The translations under genes and the position numbers were made by a program. The notes below the pieces were generated by a model. The model worked only from the letters and a program-made list of their open reading frames with translations. It was not told the origin of the DNA and did not search any database. From assembly GCA_025917655.1 (NCBI GenBank), contig CP084611.1, forward strand, positions 496,001-560,000: a stretch of 64,000 bases of DNA, in the 5' to 3' direction. Origin of the DNA: Chlorella sorokiniana (taxonomy: Eukaryota > Chlorophyta > Trebouxiophyceae > Chlorellales > Chlorellaceae). Of the stretch, positions 42,510 through 56,752 are shown piece by piece (position 1 is the stretch's first letter; each line of letters opens with the position of its first letter).

Positions 42510-44743
42510 AGGCGATGCTGCGCCAGACCCGCGAGAGGTGTATGCCGCCGTCAATGGCCAAAACCTGAAGTGAGCTGTCCCAAGCCCTGGCTTAGGGTGC
42601 CGCGCCCTGAGGGTGCATGGCGAGGTTTGGGGACTTGTGACTACAGGCGGCAGCCTGCAGAAAGTGGCCTCGCACAGAGGCAGCGCACACTCCCGCTGCA
42701 GCGGTGGCCCTGCCCTTGCATTGCCTGCCTTAAGTGCTGCCAACAGCTCCAGCCCAGACTCAGCAACATGCCCCAGCCTGCCCCTCCCCTCCCCTTGCAG
42801 CGCATGCTTTGTCACCCGCGCACTCATGCGGCAGCTCATCCCCGTGGAACTAGTGCTCAAGGCCACGGCGGTGGGCGACCCAGAGGCCACGCCCAGCGTG
42901 CTGGCTGGCGCGGTAGTCCGTGTTCTGATCGACAAGGCGCGCGCTGCTGCGACCGCATGCGCGCACGAGTGCCATGCTTGTGACGCTTGCACCCCATGCT
43001 TGTGCCGGCAAGTGCGCCTCAGATGTGCACACCTCCCTGGCCCTGCCCCCAAAACAGCCTCCAGGGAATCGCACTTTTTGCTTGGCTGCCCTGCAGACTT
43101 ACAAGCTGCGCCAGATCCAGTCCACTCGCATCAAGAGGGAGAGCGGCAGGCTCATGCTCGTACTGCATGTGAGCATCGGGTTGCCTGCGTGGAAGCATGC
43201 TTGCAAATTCCTGCAGCTCTGCATGCTCTCAAAGCCGGCTGTCTGCCGTCACCTGTTCTCCTTCCTGCGTGCCCTGCTTGCTGCTTTGCAGGACGTCAGC
43301 AACCCCATCCCCGCCGAGCACATCTCCAACACCAACCCCTTCTCGCCTGCGGCGGTGCTGAGCCCCTCGGCCATGGAGGTCGAGCTGCTGGAGCTGCAGG
43401 CCCGCATGGCGCACCGCGGGCGCCGTCTGTACCGCCACGAGGTGCGCATGTTTTGCAGGCCCGCTGGCTGCAACCTACCATGTTCCAAGGCAACCTTCAC
43501 GTTCAAGTGCACATTGCTCTCAGCATCTGCCCTGGCTCCCTCCATGCCGCACCCTGCCGCTGGCCAGCTGCCGGGCATTCCCTTGGTGTGCACGTCCTGC
43601 CACCTTGCACAGGTGGCGGCGACGGCCTGGCGCATCCAATTTGCCGAGTACTGGCAGCGCGAGCAGGGGTCCAAGACAGGGGACGACCTGCGCCTGGCCA
43701 CCGCGCAGCTGCGGGGCATGCTGGCCGACAAGGACGAGATCAAGTGGCGGCGCCGCGCCATCATTGGACTGGTATGTGTATGTGCGGGGTGGGGTGGGGT
43801 GGGGGTGTGGGGGTGTGTGGGGGGGGGGCAGCAGGCAGAGGGTGGATGCCTCTCCGCAGGGGCTGGGTCGATGCTTCACTTTGGTGTGCACTAGAACTTG
43901 GCAGCGTTTCTTTCGGCCTGGGGCGCTTGCAGGACTTGAGCCGGGAGACGGCCATGATCTGTAGCGCCTTCCGCCTGCCCTGGCCAGCCGCCGCTAGCTG
44001 GATGGCGCAGTGCAGCCCTAGCGGCAAGGCGGCCCCGTGGCAGCCGCCAGCACTCCCCTTTCTGCCGGTCGCTCGAGTGTGGCTGAGGAGGACGCATCAA
44101 AAGCGACCGAGTTTGAGGTGCTGGGGCCTGCAAACCCTGCACCGCTGCCGAACGGTGGAAACGTGCGCCGCTCCTGGATGCATGGTGCAGATAAGCCCGC
44201 GCAGCACGACCGCTGCATGGCGGCAGCCCGTGATAGCATGCTGCCGGGACAGTCAGCAATCTCGGCAGCACAGGGGCTCTTTGCACCTGCCCCTGATGCT
44301 GCTTCTGACGAGTTCGGTGTGGCAAGCAGCCTGTTCGAGCAGCTGGCGGAGGAGGAGGACCACATGCTGACAGATGCCTCCGCATTCGGCTGTGATGCTG
44401 GAGCTGAAGGGTAGGCACCTGCTGTTGCTGATTTCCCGCAGATGCCCTAGACCACTCCATCACATCAGTGAGTGTCGGTTGCCCTGTCTGCAGTGCTCCC
44501 CTGCCCGACTTCTTCAACACTGCGCTCACCCTGAAACCTCCTCCTGGCGATTCTCCCGCGTCCTCTGCTGGCCACAAGGGCGGCCATACCAGTGGAACAG
44601 AGAACAGCGCCAGCCATTGCAGCAGCCCCAGCAGGGCTGCCTCCAAGATGGTGACCGCTGCCACCGCGGCTGCCAGGCCCGTTATGATCTCCAGCCCTCG
44701 CATCGCAGCCCACATCTCCCGCCAAGGACCTGGCAGGGCGTGA
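42400..44743 (+). CDS. Unknown protein with an N-terminal hydrophobic segment
   Basis: Exons that join in phase are 42400-42569, 42801-42912, 43097-43168, 43292-43441, 43613-43771 and one from 43933. The ATG at 42400 gives an Arg-flanked hydrophobic segment (LRLAVTLALLLRGC) like a signal peptide or anchor. The middle is mixed helical sequence (TYKLRQIQSTRIKRESGRLM, AWRIQFAEYWQREQGS, LRLATAQLRGMLADKDEIKW). It continues through a Ser/Ala/Glu-rich stretch (SVAEEDASKATEFEVLG), after a one-C deletion near 44033, to an acidic end near 44410. A last open stretch at 44452-44743 (CPVCSAPLPDFF) may be the final exon, but its phase does not match. I do not recognise the family. Confidence 0.55.
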
Positions 44744-45087
44744 TTCAGCATCGCTCTAGAGAAAAAGAGCTAGACAGCAATCCAACTACACCTCATCAAA
44801 CTTTCATCCCAAGTGAAATTTCGAGCAGACTAGAGCACAGGAAAGACTTGCTCTTGATCAGCATCACATATTTAGAAGGCATGGTTTTTTTAAATTAAGA
44901 CGGTATCCATGCAAGCCACACCTCAAACGAAATCCATGCTCTCAAACGAACACACAATGCTTTGTAAACACAGATGAAATCGACATGATGGATTGGATTC
45001 TCTGCTTATCTTGCCGATGGCTCATTCCTTCGCGAGTGTGAGCCTACAACCTGCTGCCTGGGGCCCTGAGCCCGCAGCTTGTGCGCA
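44744..45087. other. Convergent 3' region, AT-richer, no gene seen
   Basis: These 344 bases separate the stop of the unknown plus-strand gene from the stop of the PsbP-domain gene. The sequence is noticeably AT-rich (44760-45000) with stops in all frames, as expected for 3' untranslated regions. Confidence 0.6.
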
Positions 45088-46548
45088 TCACAGGGCAGCT
45101 GGTGGCGGCTGGAAGCTGTCCACAATCCGGCGCAGCACCGGCCCAAACTCCGACATGTCTGCGTCGGTGCAGGTGGCGTTGACTGTGTAGAACCGGTTGT
45201 AGCGGCCGTTGTTGCCGATGGCCACGGCCTGGTACACGGTGCGCGGCGCGTCGCCCTCCTTGTCCACCGTGTAAGTGAACACGTATTGCTGCCGATCCTT
45301 GTCCCGCACATCCACCAGCTTGGCCACCTGGGCGGGGGAGGACGACAGCCAGCAGGGTTGGAAACGAGCGTGTACAAAGGCAAGCAATGGCGGGTGGATA
45401 CGTATCTCAGACACCTGTGCAGCGTGGCATCCCATGCAATCTTTCTGCACCGCAGAGCGCGATTAGCCGGCATGGGGAGGAACGGTGCGGCAGCAGAGGG
45501 CACCTGCAGCGGCCCCTCCTTGGCGCGGCGCCACTCCGGCAGGCGCAGGATGTAGCTGTTGTCCATCTTGTTCACCACGCCCTGCACTTGACGAGAGGCA
45601 CAAAGGCCACAGCGGCAGCAGCAACTATGGCTGGGAGACGCGAGCAAAGCTGCTCCTCTCCCATCAATTTGCCTCCGCGCTGCTGGCAGCAACACTGCAG
45701 CACAGGGTGGTGAGGCGCCACCCACCTCAGCAAAGTCCTGGGCGGTGCCGAAAGAGCCAAGACGCGTGTAGTCAGCACCCAGGAACCTGTGGCATCGAGG
45801 CCGCAAGGCATGCTCTGGTCAGACGGCTTCCAGTGGGATGCATCGTGTCGGTAGGCAGCAAGCTGGAGGCCGCAGCAGCAGCAGCGCGTGAACAGCAGGC
45901 CTCGCAGCATCCTCGCGATCGCTGTTGCCAGCATCCCCTGCACCTCCTACCCCTCGACTCACTGTATTGTGACGGCTACGCTCACGCCTGACCGCCCCTC
46001 TGGCAGGAAGGCCACCACCTTCCGCAGGCCGGCTGCGTTGCTGAAGCGCTCCTGGGTGGTGGTCAGAGTGCCGGCCTCACCGAAGGCCCCGCTGGCCTGC
46101 ACCCACCCTGCCGGCACCTCGATAGAAAACTTGTCCTCCGGGTCTGTGTAGATGGTGGGAGAGGCGGGGGCTGCAGCAGCAGGGGCCGCAGCGGCGGCGG
46201 GCTCCTCGTCGGCAGCCGCGGGAGCACAGCCGCCAGGCCGGCGACGGTGGGGGCCAGCAGCGCTGCCGACAGCAGCTGGCGGCGAGGCAGGCTGGATCCC
46301 GTGTCATGCTGCTGTGCTGTGTTTGCTGTCTGGCTGTGCACGCTGCCACTGTTGTTGGTTGATGCCGCAACAAAGGGCCGCCGGCGCCCTGCAGCACAGC
46401 AACGGCGGGTGAGCGGCGGACGGCAGCCAGCGGGCTGTCGAATCTCCAAGCCTGCATAATCATGTGCGAGGGTGCTTTGATGGCTACCTGCCGCACGGCA
46501 AGCCACGGGCGCCGGAGCCTTCGCCCAAAGGTGGGTGGCACTCGCCAT
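45088..46548 (-). CDS. Thylakoid-lumen PsbP-domain protein
   Basis: The five exons are 46548-46488, 46388-45963, 45786-45726, 45581-45504 and 45327-45088. Phases match once a missing base near 46220 is allowed for. The N-terminus is a plastid transit peptide followed by a twin-arginine lumen signal (LPRRQLLSAALLAPTVAGLA) and an AAA-type cleavage site just after the defect. The PsbP fold follows: DKFSIEVPAGWVQASG, TLTTTQERFSNAAGLRKVV, LGSFGTAQDFAEV, VDVRDKDRQQYVFTYTVD, and the C-terminal SEFGPVLRRIVDSFQ. PsbP-domain proteins assist assembly or function of photosystems I and II and the NDH complex. Which member this is cannot be told by eye. The defect is one fewer C in a run on the coding strand. 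Confidence 0.88.
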
Positions 46549-46769
46549 TGCTGAAGTCACGGCAAACTCTAGGTGTTGTTGGGTATTATGATGACCTCAG
46601 GTAGACCGCAAAAGCCATAGAGACAGGCCCGATCACGTCCAAAGTAGACCGCTTTCCTGCCAGGCAAGGCCCGGGAAAACTAGGGCTGTATTCATCAGAG
46701 TTCGTCACTTTCAATCCCTGGCTGAGTGCGTACGCTCTGCCGTAGGGTCTCAGACAACAACCCTTCACC

Positions 46770-51076
<4,307 letters not shown>

Positions 51077-51926
51077 AGCAGCAAACAACACACCGCTGCC
51101 GAAAACAGCCTGAACATCGTTGCTGACCCTAAGTCGCGAGCCTGTGGTTTCCACGCATGGCCTCCTGCGAGTTGTGTTTGAAAGGGACACCTGCTGTTCG
51201 CCAGCCTGCAGCATGTACTTTCTACGCCTTCCCCTTGTCTTCACCCACGTCTAAAGTCCCATGCATGCCTTTTGTGATGCGTCTGCCTGTATGCATTCCC
51301 ACCATATCCCCTTTCTGCTGGAGCTCATTTGGCTCAAACCGGCGTGCCTGCTATCCATTCCCCTCTCAAAGGGCTTGTTCCCGGCGCCAAACAACCCGGA
51401 TGCGCTTTCAGTTGCCTCGCTCTGAGCACCATTGCGCTCCATACATTCGCCCCTATGTACCATGCAAAACAGTTTAACCACTTTTTCTTGTGCAGTCACA
51501 GCAATCGAAAGCGCTATGCAGCAGTACCGCCAATGTGCGGGCTATGTGAAGTGCGTGTGGCGTGTGTGTGTCTGTGGGTTCCACTGCAGCGGACCAGCCC
51601 CTGCACGCTGCACGTGCTGCGCCACATCATCTTTCCCCTGTCCGCAGCGCGCGCCTGCCTGCTTCTGCGCCGACTCACGTGCAGGGTCGGCCACTTCCAG
51701 CCGGGCCGGAGCTGGGCGCCGAAGTGCGGCTGGAGGCGGACACGCACACGCTGAGCTGCCCGCTGCAGCAAAAGGTGTTGTTTACGTCATTGCAATGCAT
51801 TTGTAAGCAAGCAGCGCCTGTGTAGCCAAATAAATGGGGTGCAACGGATGTCAAAAAGAGGAGGTCTCTGCAACACAGCAGACTACAGACTGTGCGGAAT
51901 GACCAACACACGGCAGACCGCATCCA
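51077..51926. other. Convergent region between protease and small membrane-protein gene
   Basis: This 850-base stretch lies between two convergent stops. Most of it has no coding character. One open piece at about 51700-51772 reads ELGAEVRLEADTHTLS after a CACGTGCAG acceptor-like site and before a GTGTTG donor-like site, so a stray exon is possible. A TGTAA at 51802-51806 could be a poly(A) signal. Confidence 0.4.
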
Positions 51927-52964
51927 TCACACTGTCTTGGGAGGTTTCAACAGCTCAGCAGGCTGCTGCTGGCTGACGCTGCCGCCTGGGCCCGTGTAGG
52001 GCATCGGTGCAGCCTGCGACGACGGTTGAGGCGGCAGGGGCGGCGCAAAAGGCTGGGGGAGGCGGGCTTGGCGTAATGTCGATTTGGAGCCAGTAATCCC
52101 TGCAACAAGTGAAGAGCAGAAAGGAGGGCCGCTTTGTCTCTCCGCTCTTGACAAGGTTGAGTAGCCCATGTTTTCTCAACGGACCGGCAGCAGGGCGGGC
52201 TTGCCACGCAGCTGTCACCTGTGGCGCTGCAGCGACAGCGTGCACCCGGCTTGCTCCCATGCCGCCGCCCAGCGGCCCACCAACTGGTGGCACTCCTGCT
52301 CCCAGATTCCATAGTCGCCTGCACCGGCAACATCAGCGGATGGTTCGACCCGGGCTGCTGGCCCACACGCCTACATGCCGCGTGTCGACGGCCTATTCAC
52401 GCCTGCACACTGTAGGCCAGCGACTCTCAAGGGGCCCACAGGGATCACGTGCTGCGGCGAGCAAACCCTTGCTCAGCGCCACTCCCCGCGGCCACTCAGG
52501 CCAGAACCACCCAGCCCGAGAAAGGAGCACCCACCTGCGTCGGGTGAGATGCAGAACAGGCCCACCACCGCACCCAGGCCGAAGCATGCGGCCCAGGTGC
52601 AGTAGTTTTTGGCGGAGGGTCGCGCGACGTACGGGTGGCGCAGGCTGAGCTGCCCAACCTCCTCCATAAACTGCTGCCAGAAGCCCTGCGGCATGGAAGG
52701 TGCAGCAAGCTGAACGCGACTGCAAAAAGTCAGCTGGTGGCCTTTGGAGATCATGATGTTTGTTGCGAAGCTATTGGACGCGCAAGACAGGGCAGGAGCA
52801 AGAACCGGGCAGGAGCCGCCTGGACTTGCCGGGTGGATGCGCCCAACCAGCTGCGGCGGCACGCCGTTGGGCGCATAGTTCAGCCGGACAGTCCGGCCCT
52901 GGCCCGGCTGGTTGGCACGCAAGAACTCCACACAGACACGCCACTGCGTCTGCTGATACGCCAT
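51927..52964 (-). CDS. Small single-pass membrane protein of unknown function
   Basis: The likely exons are 52964-52806, 52685-52535 and 52099-51927, in matching phase, giving about 160 residues. The first donor (GTTCTT) is weak, so that junction is less sure. Exon 1 reads MAYQQTQWRVCVEFLRANQP. Exon 2 has an amphipathic start (GFWQQFMEEVGQLSLRHPYV) and one membrane helix (YCTWAACFGLGAVVGLFCI) ending SPDAG. Exon 3 is a Pro/Gln-rich tail (PPLPPQPSSQAAPMPYTG). No family is recognised, and the layout resembles a short tail-exposed membrane subunit. Confidence 0.6.
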
Positions 52965-53555
52965 GCTTGAGAGTGGCGGCTGAGAGTGGCGGCTGGCGGC
53001 GGGTTGGGCAAGGTGACGTGAAGACGGGGTGAGCTCAGTCCGTTGCTGGCAGGGGGCCGTAATAAGATCTCGCAGAGGATGTAACAGGCGATCAAGAGGT
53101 GTAAAGGCAGGGTCAGGAAAGGGGAGACAAAGTTACGCGGCGCGAACGACAGCAAAGGGCGACGGAGCACGCTTCAACCTCGCTCCGTTACTTGATCAGA
53201 TAGCCATCGGGTAAGCACAAGCCGACATGAAGAAGCTAGGGAAGACTTCCGCGGTACGCGTGCAGTGCAAGGCTTTTCTTCGGTGCAATTTGGCATCGTG
53301 GGGCACTTGGGAACAAAGAAATGCAACTCAGGTTCCCTAGTTTCTTCTGACGACAAACCTTGAAGGGTAGTGCAAACCCTCTTGTAAAACCGCAGCACTG
53401 CAAAACCAGCCCCTATTGCTGGGTGAGTTTGAAGGAGCAGCTTACTCACTTCTATTTGATCAAACCAACGGCGCTCTTTCAGAGGCTTGGTGAGGCACGC
53501 TGATCGGCGGCGGTGACGGTGCGTGCACTTTTCTCAGTTCAGGTTGGCCTGGCAC
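52965..53555. promoter_or_regulatory. Divergent promoter region before MED10
   Basis: The 591 bases between the small membrane-protein start (minus) and the MED10 start (plus) should hold both promoters. A minus-strand frame is open at 53174-53449 without an ATG and is probably chance. Confidence 0.45.
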
Positions 53556-54617
53556 ATGAGCGCGGTGGCTGCGACGGAATCACAAAAGCGCAAGACCGTG
53601 ACTGATGCAATAGACAAAGTGCTGTTTAAGGCAAGCCCTGAGTGTCATTGCGCCCGGAAGGGAAGGCCTGTACCAAGCCGCCCAGTGCCTGCACCAGCTC
53701 AATGCCTCTCACGCCCCTGCTTCAGATCAATGAGCTGGAGGCCATCCTGCACGAGTTTGGCGGGAACAACGAGCTGCTGCACGCGAAGCTGTGAGCAGGC
53801 TGGGTGACTGCGGGCGCCAGCCAGCCGGGCGCCTGCCTTCTTTCCCATGCCGCTGCCCTCGCCCTCGCCGCCCTCCTTTCACAGCAATGAATACATCGAC
53901 TCGCTGGCCAAGCTGGAGTCAGTGAAGGACGGCATGGTGGGCGGCGGGCAGCCTGTGGAGCTCGCTGTGGAGTTGCTCAAGTGAGTCGCCGAGGGCGGGG
54001 CGGCGCAGCTTTCGTGCCCTTGCTTCCCTGCTGCGGCGGCTTTGTGAGCGCCCAGCAGCGGGCCGCATGATGGCTATGAGAGCAGCATGCTGTGTCGCCC
54101 AAGCGTGAGCAGCTTGGCAAGACTGCCAGCCTGGCCCCCACCACCCCAGCCCGCCCACCACCACTACCCACCCCCACATAGATTCTCACATCAATCGGCA
54201 ACTGCTTGCTGCCCTGCCTGCAGGGCCGTGGACGAGGGAACCAACCCAGACACATTCACGGTGCAGCTGTTCAGGGACAGCATGGCCCAGAACCAGAGCA
54301 GGTGGGGGCTGTCATCCATACGGGACTTAGAGCAGTGGGACGCCGATGGCCTCCTCGCATACAGGTTGTGCTTGAACAGAAGTCACTGGCAGGCCCGTGA
54401 GCTTGGCTGAGCCGCTGCTGCTTGTTTCATGTGCAGCAAGGGCAAGGTGGAGGCGTTTCGTGTGCTGCAGCAGCAACTGGCAGAGAAGATGCAGGCAGCG
54501 TTTCCTGCGGTAGCTGCAGACTATCAGCATCTCAGGCAGCAGAGCGTGGCAGCACCTGAAGCGGCAGCGGCAGCGGCGGCAGCGCCAGCAGCGGCACCAA
54601 CGGAAGCAGTCACATGA
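53556..54617 (+). CDS. MED10: Mediator complex subunit 10
   Basis: The five exons are 53556-53630, 53726-53790, 53885-53980, 54224-54301 and 54437-54617. All phases match, giving 164 residues. The conserved Mediator 10 pattern is clear: the first helices (INELEAILHEFGGNNELLH, NEYIDSLAKLESVKDGM), the PVELAVELLKAVDEGTNPD motif (in most species P-x-E-V-L-x-Y-I-D-x-G-x-N-P) and the final helix (GKVEAFRVLQQQLAEKMQAA). An Ala/Pro tail ends the protein. MED10 sits in the middle module of Mediator, which links transcription factors to RNA polymerase II. The first intron, 53631-53725, begins with GC (AAG|GCAAGC). The start is the only ATG before the conserved region. Confidence 0.92.
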
Positions 54618-54797
54618 GTTGCTCGAACATGAATGAGTGCAGCAGTCCACGGTTTAATAAGCTATGAGAGAAGTACGGTCCTGGTGCACGAAATCAACCA
54701 AGCAATGAACCAAGCGTCCTAAATGCTGCTCGGCACTGACCAGCCTCATGGATGGCGCGGAGTTCACGGCAGCAGGAAACTTGCATTACATGCAAGG

Positions 54798-56004
54798 TTA
54801 TCGTACATGTGCATATGCCCCAAAGTGTTGGCTTGTGAAGGCAATCTCATGCCCCAGCGCCTTCACTGGGTCGCTGCGCGGCCCAAACACACGAACCTGC
54901 ACAGCATAGCCAAGTTCGTGTGAACACGCTGACCGGACCTTACCATCTGCTTCGCCACCAATCTGCATGCGTTCATCACACGCAAGTGCAAGTGCACTGC
55001 CAGCAAGGACACATGACGGGACTACTGCTCCCCCAAGCCAAGCTTGCTGCTTGCCTGGCGGATGTGTGTGTCTCGCCCGTTCTGATGGTTGGCCAGGACA
55101 GCAATCTGCAGCAAGAAGCCCTTCAAGTATGCCCTGCGACCAGAGGAAGACATGCTGCCTCAAAGTTAGCAAAGGACACCAGCAGCGCACAAGAACAACC
55201 AAAAGGCAGGCATGGCAGCTGCCCAGCCTCAGGAGAGACAAAACAGTAACTCACTCTGGCTCATCATCGGGCTGCAGGCTGACCACCGCCCAGCCCTGAG
55301 GCTCAGTGAGGTCAATGCTACGCACCTACAGTTGCAGAAGTACCGTGCGCACCGTTTTGGCAGTGCACGATAACCAAAACGTGAAAGACGCAAATCTGTG
55401 CATCGCCAGCCATGCACTTGCCCACCTCTCGCAGGTCGCGAAAGGTGTTCCCCACGCGAATGGAGATCTTTGTGGGCGTGTATGACTCATCCAGCTTGAA
55501 GTCAGTGTAGATGGCCACCTCGCTCAGGTACACCTGTTCAATTGCAGTAAGAACACAGCTTGTGGGTGCAGCCACGACGGACAACCAGGCGACCGCGCCA
55601 GCAAGGCTTGGCCAACAAAAAAGATGGGGTCACAGGAATGTGAAATGCTGGAGCGCTGTTGGGATTGACGCGGCACTAGGGAATTTACAAAGTACCTTCT
55701 TCTGGAAGGCAATGTTAACGAGGTGCGGCTGCGCCCCGTCCGACTGCCAGTACGTGTCGTCCCGCCCATCCCGCAGCAGCTCCACACCATTGCCCGGCTT
55801 GGCGCTCGTCACGCTCCACACAGCCAGACGCCCAATCTCGCGGCTGCTGGTGTCAGGCTGGAGCGTAGACACCACTGCATCATCAGATGGTTGGACAGGC
55901 ACCAGTGCAGTGTGGCCTGGCAGCAGGAGGTCGGGGGGGCAGGCGGGGCGGTGGCAGAGCAGCTTAAAGGCACAGAGCCCGGTGTGCCGGCGCTCACGCT
56001 TCAT
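54798..56004 (-). CDS. APC10: Anaphase-promoting complex subunit 10 (DOC domain)
   Basis: The exons are 56004-55696, 55533-55426, 55325-55255, 55133-55055 and 54896-54798, in matching phase, giving 221 residues. A possible extra intron lies inside the first (GTGAGC at 55997 to a CCAG); both versions stay in frame. The DOC domain is easily read: [91 protein letters not shown] and a basic-aromatic end. APC10 helps the APC/C ubiquitin ligase hold D-box substrates in mitosis. The last intron, 55054-54897, begins with GC (CAG|GCAAGC). The usual C-terminal Ile-Arg tail is replaced by a Val-Arg end (AHVR). Confidence 0.93.
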
Positions 56005-56752
56005 CGTTCGTCCAAGTCGATCGCAGAACTGTGTGGATGCATCTCAGGCCCTGAAGGGCGCTTGGGCCTGCCTGTCCATGTGGCGATTGTGATCAGCGAG
56101 TCTTCAGACCTAAGCCAGCAAGTGGGGAGTCAAACGACGGCTATGGGACTGAAGCAAGCACGCAGATTACGGTATATGGGCTCATTCATGCAACACCGGA
56201 TGCTGTGCTGCGCTGTCGGAGCATGGCAGCTGCTTTATAGCGAATCAGCAAAGCCGTTTTTAGACACTTTATCAAAGGCTGTTGACATGCCTGAAATCTT
56301 AGGAAAGAAGTCAAACTCTCAGCAAGCATCCCGCGGCCAGCGACCGACGGGAGCCGCTACGTCAGCCTTGCGGGGGTCTTTTCGGCTTGCCTTAGATACA
56401 CGGTCTGGCTAATACGTCAGTTTACCTTCACACAACCATGTGACCATTGATTATTGTATCCTGAGCTGCAGGAGCCATGGCTGCGCTTGCGGTGGCAACG
56501 TAGCAGGACATGAGCGGGACAGGCAGGCGACAGCCCTGATGGGAAGGGTAGCAGCTCTTGCGGTCTGTGGACACGCAGCCTGCGCTCATTCTGTGTAGAT
56601 CAGAACGCTCAGAAGATACCTAGTGCACTAGTTGTTGTGTGTCGCCGGCTGTCGGAAGTGTTTGGGTTTCAGGCAAAAGGAAGGAGAACACGATCTGACT
56701 CGCTCAGTTCATCGTGCGCTAGTGCACCGTTCCCTCCCGAGCCGCAGCAGAA
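56005..56752. promoter_or_regulatory. Divergent promoter region between APC10 and the AAA+-like gene
   Basis: These 748 bases separate two divergent starts. They are AT-richer near 56400-56640, with stops in all frames. I see no coding exon and no defined motif. Confidence 0.5.

Noticed and set aside
42613-44370. A 585-codon plus-strand open frame
   Set aside because: It runs straight through several introns of the gene at 42400-44743 in mixed frames; only parts coincide with true exons.
43891-44751. A 286-codon minus-strand open frame
   Set aside because: The plus-strand reading has better codon character and splice sites; this is its shadow.
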